Positions 58,601-64,000 of a DNA stretch of 64,000 nt are shown one piece after another. The translations under genes were made by a program, and so were the position numbers. Under the pieces are notes generated by a model. That model saw only the letters and a list, made by a program, of their open reading frames with translations. It searched no databases and had not been told where the DNA came from. Within the stretch, counting starts at the first letter, position 1. Each line of letters opens with the position of its first letter. The DNA lies in NCBI GenBank assembly GCA_027576995.1, contig JANBQC010000023.1:1-64000 (forward strand). The letters run 5' to 3'. The DNA comes from Dimargaris cristalligena. Lineage: Eukaryota > Kickxellomycota > Dimargaritomycetes > Dimargaritales > Dimargaritaceae.

Positions 58601-61032
58601 CTCACCGGTACATAAGAGATACAGTCTATCAACTAACCCTATAGATGTATTGCCAAAGGTCGACTATAGACTCGTTTGGGCGCCCCCCTTCTTCCCACTA
58701 TGCCATAAAGTGTCCTCGATTTTATGGTCATCTAGGGGATGAGTCCCCTTAGGAACCTATGCACAAAATAACGACATCTCCTTTTTCCAACCATCCCCGT
58801 GGAAGAAGCGTGGGGTATTAAGGTATCGCAAGAGAAAACCATGGTGGCCTAAAAATACCCAAGGTCCTGGGATACAGTATCCATGGCCTTCGGGCCTTAC
58901 CCCAATTTACGCAAGCCGTGTGCATTTGGGATTGAATTGATTACGTGTTTGCCATTTTAATGTACATCTGGGCCCAAATCATTAACTAATTATTCACAGT
59001 TGGTGTATTCTTTTCGTAAAACTTTACAAGCCTCATTTATATCTGGGGATCACCAAAACCTGCACATCCACACTCGAAATAATAACGGCGCACCAGTGGT
59101 GTCCGCGCCTAGCCATTATTGTTACAGGTAAAGAGTGCCAATCTGTAGGATTGCCTCTATTGCTTCTCCCCAATCCACCAGTTAGTGTTACTCATCTTTC
59201 CAAACATAGACCAGTACTCTAGCCTATACCAGCCCCATACTATACACCAAGGCGGAAGTACCAGCAGGACATATCTTTCAACAGAACTATCGATAAAATG
59301 AGGATAGGTGGAGGGGGGGAGTAGGCGAAAAAAATGTTTTTAAAGAAAAATGATGAATGAGTAGGGGTGTCTAGTTGCGCCAAGCCAAAGAGTATACGGT
59401 CTTAATTTGAACGTAAGCAGCCGAAGGAAAGAATAGTCGCCAATGCAATTATGCCGAGGAACATGGAAACTGGTCCCTACCTTTTGGGGTTTAATTAATG
59501 GGGCTCGTATTCCAGATTACCGGATATATTAAAGGGTAATGTGGGACTGGGAGGAGGACGGGGGAATATGATGACGCCCCCCCCCTTTGATTACATGGTT
59601 ACTCCTAAATAGGACCCCTAGGTAGCCTGACCCCCCCCCCCCCATAAATGGACATCGGCTATTTTGAGATTATCGCCATCGAATAGTTATGGGGCTGTAC
59701 CTAGTGATAAAGCTGGGTCAAATAACCTCCTTATGCAATGCTAACGAAGGATATTTTTTTTTTGGAAGGAGAGACATAGGCAGGCAGGGGTCTTCTTTAG
59801 GATGTATGGCAGAGAAGGAAGTTCCGGTCATGAACAAGGCATACTATACCAGAGAATATGGGTAACCTTCCCAACTCATTGGGTTTACAGTTAATGCATG
59901 TGAATAGGCCAAAAAGGCTCAACCCGCCTACCTATTCACTCATTCGCGGGGTGCAGCTGACTATAGGCAGGGGCTGAGAGACCACAGTGTGTTAAGTGAT
60001 CAGCTATGGGAGTGGTGTTATTTTAAAAATAATTGACTAGATAGCCCGGTGGAATGCCCCCGAGTCACCCCCACCACTTCCTTATATGGTCTATGTGCTC
60101 CCCCCTTTTACCCTCCGTCCGAACGGAGAAGTTTGGGTTATAATAGTTCCCGGCAAGCCCATCTTCATGGGCGGGCACCGGCTTGATGTCCAGTTAATTT
60201 ACATTGGCCATCCCATCCACCCAACTATCAGGTAGAATAGAACGGCACTCATTATACGATAATCCGCCAATTTATTTCAATAGCGACCCAATAAAACGCC
60301 CTCTTTGCGATGGACAAATTAATTGATTTAGTCCAATATGTATAGTTTATCTACGGTACTACTAGACTACAGGGATATACTATGGCCCATAGGCATTCCT
60401 TGCTTGGTGCATTGACCTACCTTTATAGTTTCATTATATGCTATGCCACGCATTCAACTACAGGGGCACGGGTTTACCGGTATTCAATCGAGAGCCTTTA
60501 AGCCCATCTGGCGGTGTAGTTGTCTAGTTCATTCATTAATCGGACCTATACGTGGTTTCGAAAAGGGATACTTTCTTTGACCAAAACCCCTTCGTCGTTA
60601 AACGAGGGGATGTTGATTACCATTAAAGGGGCCCTTTCCCAACTTAGGGAGTGGGCCACGGTTCGTATGGTACGGGTGGTCAATGGAACTGGCCTAATGA
60701 GGGCGGAACGGAAAAAGGGGAGGGAGAGAGGAGGGGGTCAGTGGATCCCGAACAGGAATAAGAATCATAATAAGGTCCGCTGGTCCTTTATCTTGCGGTC
60801 AACGTCAGCCAACCGCATACCGGTTTATAGAGGGCCCTGCTGTGACCCATACTATACTTATTGTTCCCTTAGCATATAGCTGTGTGTAGAGACAGTTGGA
60901 TTGATAAGAGGACTGTATATGCTTAGGCCTCTTCCCTTACCTCAGCCGACACCGCATGCACTATTTTTGGCCCAGGATAATATCCGACCCAATCCTGGGG
61001 AATTGCGAATGGGCTTGAATTCTTAATATCAT

Positions 61033-61090
<58 letters not shown>

Positions 61091-61479
61091 CCAAGGTTTT
61101 ATTTTTATATCTGGTGGACGGACTGGTAGGTTAGCTCCACCCGCTTTGCCTTCGTGTTACTAGCACCCTCCCCTTTCCTTTTTTTCCCCTTTAGCTAAAC
61201 AAATGTCTCCCAAAGAGAAATTCCTATTTTGCTGTGGCTAGTCTAGAACTCCGAAACGAATACAAGAATGGTGGATATAGCCAATGGGTGAGAGGCCAAT
61301 CCCGCCAGCCCTAAACCCCATTATACACCGCCCATCATGGGAAAAGGCAGAGCATATAGTGACTGAATGCCATCACCTATAGAGATAGGCCTGTAATTCC
61401 ATGGTATTCCCGCATTTACTCATCCCAGCTACATTTGGCTTGGTCCCTTTATGCACTTCGCTACCCCACACTTTGTTCA
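55684..61479. other. Intergenic, no gene seen
   Basis: Nearly 6 kb without a gene I can support. Frames at 56119-56358 and 60520-60879 have no domain. Homopolymer C-runs are frequent (13 C at 59631-59643), and a 53-bp (CT)n lies at 61036-61088. At 56236-56248 the string ATACTTACCTGGC resembles the U1 snRNA 5' end by chance (see rejected). Confidence 0.45.
61036..61088. repeat. (CT)26 microsatellite
   Basis: An uninterrupted CT run of about 53 bp is the longest simple repeat in the window. It lies about 2 kb upstream of the LST2-like start, on the C/T-rich side of that strand. Confidence 0.95.
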
Positions 61480-63096
61480 CCAGTCTCCTATTTAAACCCC
61501 CAGGCCCCCACCCCTCCTCCTAAACCTATATCCTGGCTCTTTCTCTTACCCTTATCCTTTTAACTAACTCCAATAAAATATCGACTGCCTTCTTCAGTCC
61601 ATAACCGTGTCTACTCACTCTAAACAATCACACCAACTCTTCCTCCCTCATTTTCCCCCTCTAGGTTTCTCGACCACCTCTTATCGGTTGCTTTGCCTTC
61701 ACCGCTTCCGCTTTAACCGAAAACCTCTTTTCCCTTCGTTGCCGTGGCTGTCGACACTGGGTATCCTCCCGAATTACTTGCGTGTCAACGGCCAGTTGTG
61801 AGTGTGATATTAACAACCCTTGTATTCCCGTTCGTTCTCTAATAATGCCATGACCAACCTCACCCCTTTATAATAGCCTATCAATTTACTTTCCCACTCC
61901 CTGATATTTGTATAGTCTACTCTAATCTTTCCCACCACCTAATTCCCCCAACTTTACCATTTCCGCTGTTATCTCACAACCTCGCTTTTCGATTGCACCC
62001 CTATTTTCATACAACCCCAGCTCTTCTCTCTTTTAATCTCTCCCCTCTAGTTACCAACCTATTACCATTAGTTAGTTGAGGCTCGACCCTTGTGACTAGA
62101 CCTTTCCCCTTTCTTCGCGCCCTTTGTAAAACCCGTATCCTAAAATTAGTTCATTTTTATTTCTATAGACTATTATCAGTCCGTACCAAACTTAGATATC
62201 TAACCAGCGCTTCCCTTCTGGTTTTCCCCTATCCCGCATGGTAGATTTAATAACCTGACTTGCCTTCAGATAAATCCTCAATTTTTTAGAGAAGCTTCGC
62301 GTGTGAATCCACTGCAGCCTCGAAGTGTGTTGACTGTGTGCTGACGACCCTACTATTTTGGTTTCGCGTCGATCCCATACCCCCACTGGTTTTACTATTT
62401 TTGTTTCACACATTCTTATCTGGGTGATTTTAAAACCCCGCCAAATCCACCACACTTAGCCAACCCTTTCTCCTAAAATTGGGCGATATAACCCGACCTT
62501 GGTATTTTACACCCACCACGTCACTCTTCATTCCAAAGCTCGCCTGTGACGACTTCATCGGGCCTATATTATCACCCCTGACTTTCACTCCCCGCAGTTG
62601 GGACCTTACCTTAACTGATTCTATTCTTTACCTATTAATCACATCTACTTTGAGGTGTTTATAAGCAAAGGGTTACGTATCTGGACTTGCCAAGTTTGAC
62701 CTCTCCCGCATCTTTTCCCTCAGCTTAGCCTGCCAATCTTTTTCACCCGGACTTATTTGGAATTACGTCAGGTTATTTCTCAATCCACTCAGCGCCAACC
62801 CCCCGAAGATATCTTCTTGGGGTCCACTACTTTGCCTCTCTCTCTATCTCTCCCTCCTTCGCTTCAATTACTATATCAGGCTACTGCCCCGTGCAACTCC
62901 ACATAATTCTTCAAACAGTGATTGGGTGAAATAATCGCCGCCCCTCGGTTCTCCCCATCCCCCTCTAACGACCCCTTTTCCAATATAATAATAGCCTAGC
63001 TGACTCCAGTCGACTTGCCGGGGTTATATAAAGTTACCGGTTCGTGCTCCCCATCCCTTAATCATCACCTCCTCTCAGTCCTTGCTTTTAACCAAT
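61480..63096 (+). promoter_or_regulatory. Pyrimidine-rich 5' region of the LST2-like gene
   Basis: About 1.6 kb of C/T-rich coding-strand sequence precedes the ATG at 63097. It contains several short open frames (for example 61607-61801) with no similarity. Upstream non-coding exons are possible but not visible. Confidence 0.4.
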
Positions 63097-64000
63097 ATGG
63101 AACATTCATTATTGTCCAATCAGGCCCCTCAGGCGGCTGCCACCGAGCCCTTGTCCGTCCAGCAGTCCCGTCGCCAAACTCCTTGGCTCACGGGTATCCA
63201 ACCTCCCGTCGATTCCGACGCTTCCATCGAATCCGGTCAGCCGCCGTGCCCCCAGTCCGCCACTCCACCTGCGGCCACCATTGATGCCACGCCAGCTGCC
63301 CCTGGTGTACCCGTCATCACCCAGGTTTTCCAGCACGCCAAATGGAAGGCGGTCCAAATTCCCAAACTGCCCAACACTCGCCAGAATAAGCCCCTGGCTA
63401 TGTATTTCCTAGCCGAGGAAAAACTGTCAACCGCTGTCCAGCAGCTGGAAAAGCAACGCGACTCCCACTCTGCGTCCTTTAAGGAGGCGGCCGACCGCGT
63501 GCACATGTGCCAGCGCATCCTCCTGAACACCATCTACCTCGTATACAGCGGTATGGACACGAGCTGGCGGTCGTCTCGGAGTTATCGCCAGTATCTACCT
63601 GACGAGGACCAGCAGGAGCTCAACCGCACTTTCTCCGAGAGCATTTTGTTCGCGGCCCAGGCCCTAACCAGAGGCTTCCAGATCCGCGGTATTGAAAGTC
63701 GGTCCGAAGCCCTAGCCTTCCCGGCGACGGAACTGTGCGCCTCTTTGGATGCCCTGCGGTTTGTGTTTCGCCAGCGGGCTTCCGAGTGCAGTCAACCCCC
63801 CTACGAGCCACTCTACCCGGTGCTCTGCGACTTCGACCGCGCCTGGACTACCTTTGAACGTCAGCTATGCTTCGCTTACTTTGATGTGGGCAACTCGGAG
63901 CTGCGCAACAGTGGGAACACGGACGTGACGGCTGACGATGACCACCAGCTCGCTATGCTCACGGTGATTTTGTCCGAGACGGTCATGCGAAGTGTCAGCC
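63097..64000 (+). CDS. LST2: LST2-like protein (lateral signaling target 2 family), 5' part
   Basis: The frame is open from the ATG at 63097 (first in frame after the C/T-rich leader) to the window edge: 301 complete residues, 3' end missing. Residues 1-95 are Pro/Ala/Ser-rich. From about 98 the sequence follows the LST2 (ZFYVE28) N-terminal domain: PLAMYFLAEEKLSTAVQQLE, then HMCQRILLNTIYLVY, ILFAAQALTRGFQIRGIES (compare the LWFGAECLAAGS.I..RE.ES segment), ATELCASLDALRFVFRQRA, LYPVLCDFDRAWTTFE and LTVILSETVMRSV. Animal LST2 restrains EGF-receptor signalling at endosomes and has a C-terminal FYVE zinc finger that binds PI3P. Whether FYVE is present here cannot be seen. No intron is evident in this part. 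The call rests on a recalled family pattern. Confidence 0.65.
   Translation, partial: MEHSLLSNQAPQAAATEPLSVQQSRRQTPWLTGIQPPVDSDASIESGQPPCPQSATPPAATIDATPAAPGVPVITQVFQHAKWKAVQIPKLPNTRQNKPLAMYFLAEEKLSTAVQQLEKQRDSHSASFKEAADRVHMCQRILLNTIYLVYSGMDTSWRSSRSYRQYLPDEDQQELNRTFSESILFAAQALTRGFQIRGIESRSEALAFPATELCASLDALRFVFRQRASECSQPPYEPLYPVLCDFDRAWTTFERQLCFAYFDVGNSELRNSGNTDVTADDDHQLAMLTVILSETVMRSVS

Overview
The window looks like nuclear DNA of a fungus, probably an early-branching (non-Dikarya) lineage. The genes have GT-AG introns, mostly with GTAAG-type donors. The set includes a Ran1/Sks1-type kinase, PRP38, a mitochondrial thioredoxin and an LST2-like protein. Bacterial features such as operons or ribosome binding sites are absent. 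The lineage is inferred, not shown. I found eight genes I can support, separated by long stretches without recognisable genes, and no convincing transposon, tRNA or rRNA.

Layout: (1) 0.8-1.6 kb, minus: PRP38 splicing factor, two exons. (2) 9.0-10.8 kb, plus: intronless Ran1-like Ser/Thr kinase. (3) 13.3-14.9 kb, minus: a three-exon two-TM protein with a helical segment and three PPxY motifs, possibly a Rsp5/Nedd4 adaptor. (4) 21.7-25.7 kb, plus: a seven-exon AGC kinase with an N-terminal PX-like domain. (5) 25.7-39.8 kb: a 14-kb stretch with no gene I can support. (6) 39.8-55.7 kb: three diverged tandem paralogues of a secreted-ectodomain seven-TM protein (six, two and one exons), with a three-exon mitochondrial thioredoxin on the opposite strand between the second and third. 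(7) 63.1 kb to the window end: 5' part of an LST2-like gene.

Most exon joins were settled by reading frame and by alignment between paralogues or with known families. The exon 2/3 join of the first receptor is not settled. Six of the eight start codons are preceded by long C/T-rich tracts on the coding strand, often with (CT)n or (CA)n runs. Two similar tracts (5.3-5.6 kb plus, 27.4-28.7 kb minus) have no gene after them and could mark missed genes or non-coding transcripts.

The most interesting content is the seven-TM cluster. Its extracellular part has two conserved cysteines and a faint protease-associated (PA) domain look. The seven-TM part lacks the DRY and NPxxY motifs of rhodopsin-type receptors. 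The PX-like kinase, LST2-like protein and PPxY adaptor candidate all belong to endosomal lipid or ubiquitin-sorting themes, so a link to receptor traffic is conceivable, but that is inference from family knowledge only.
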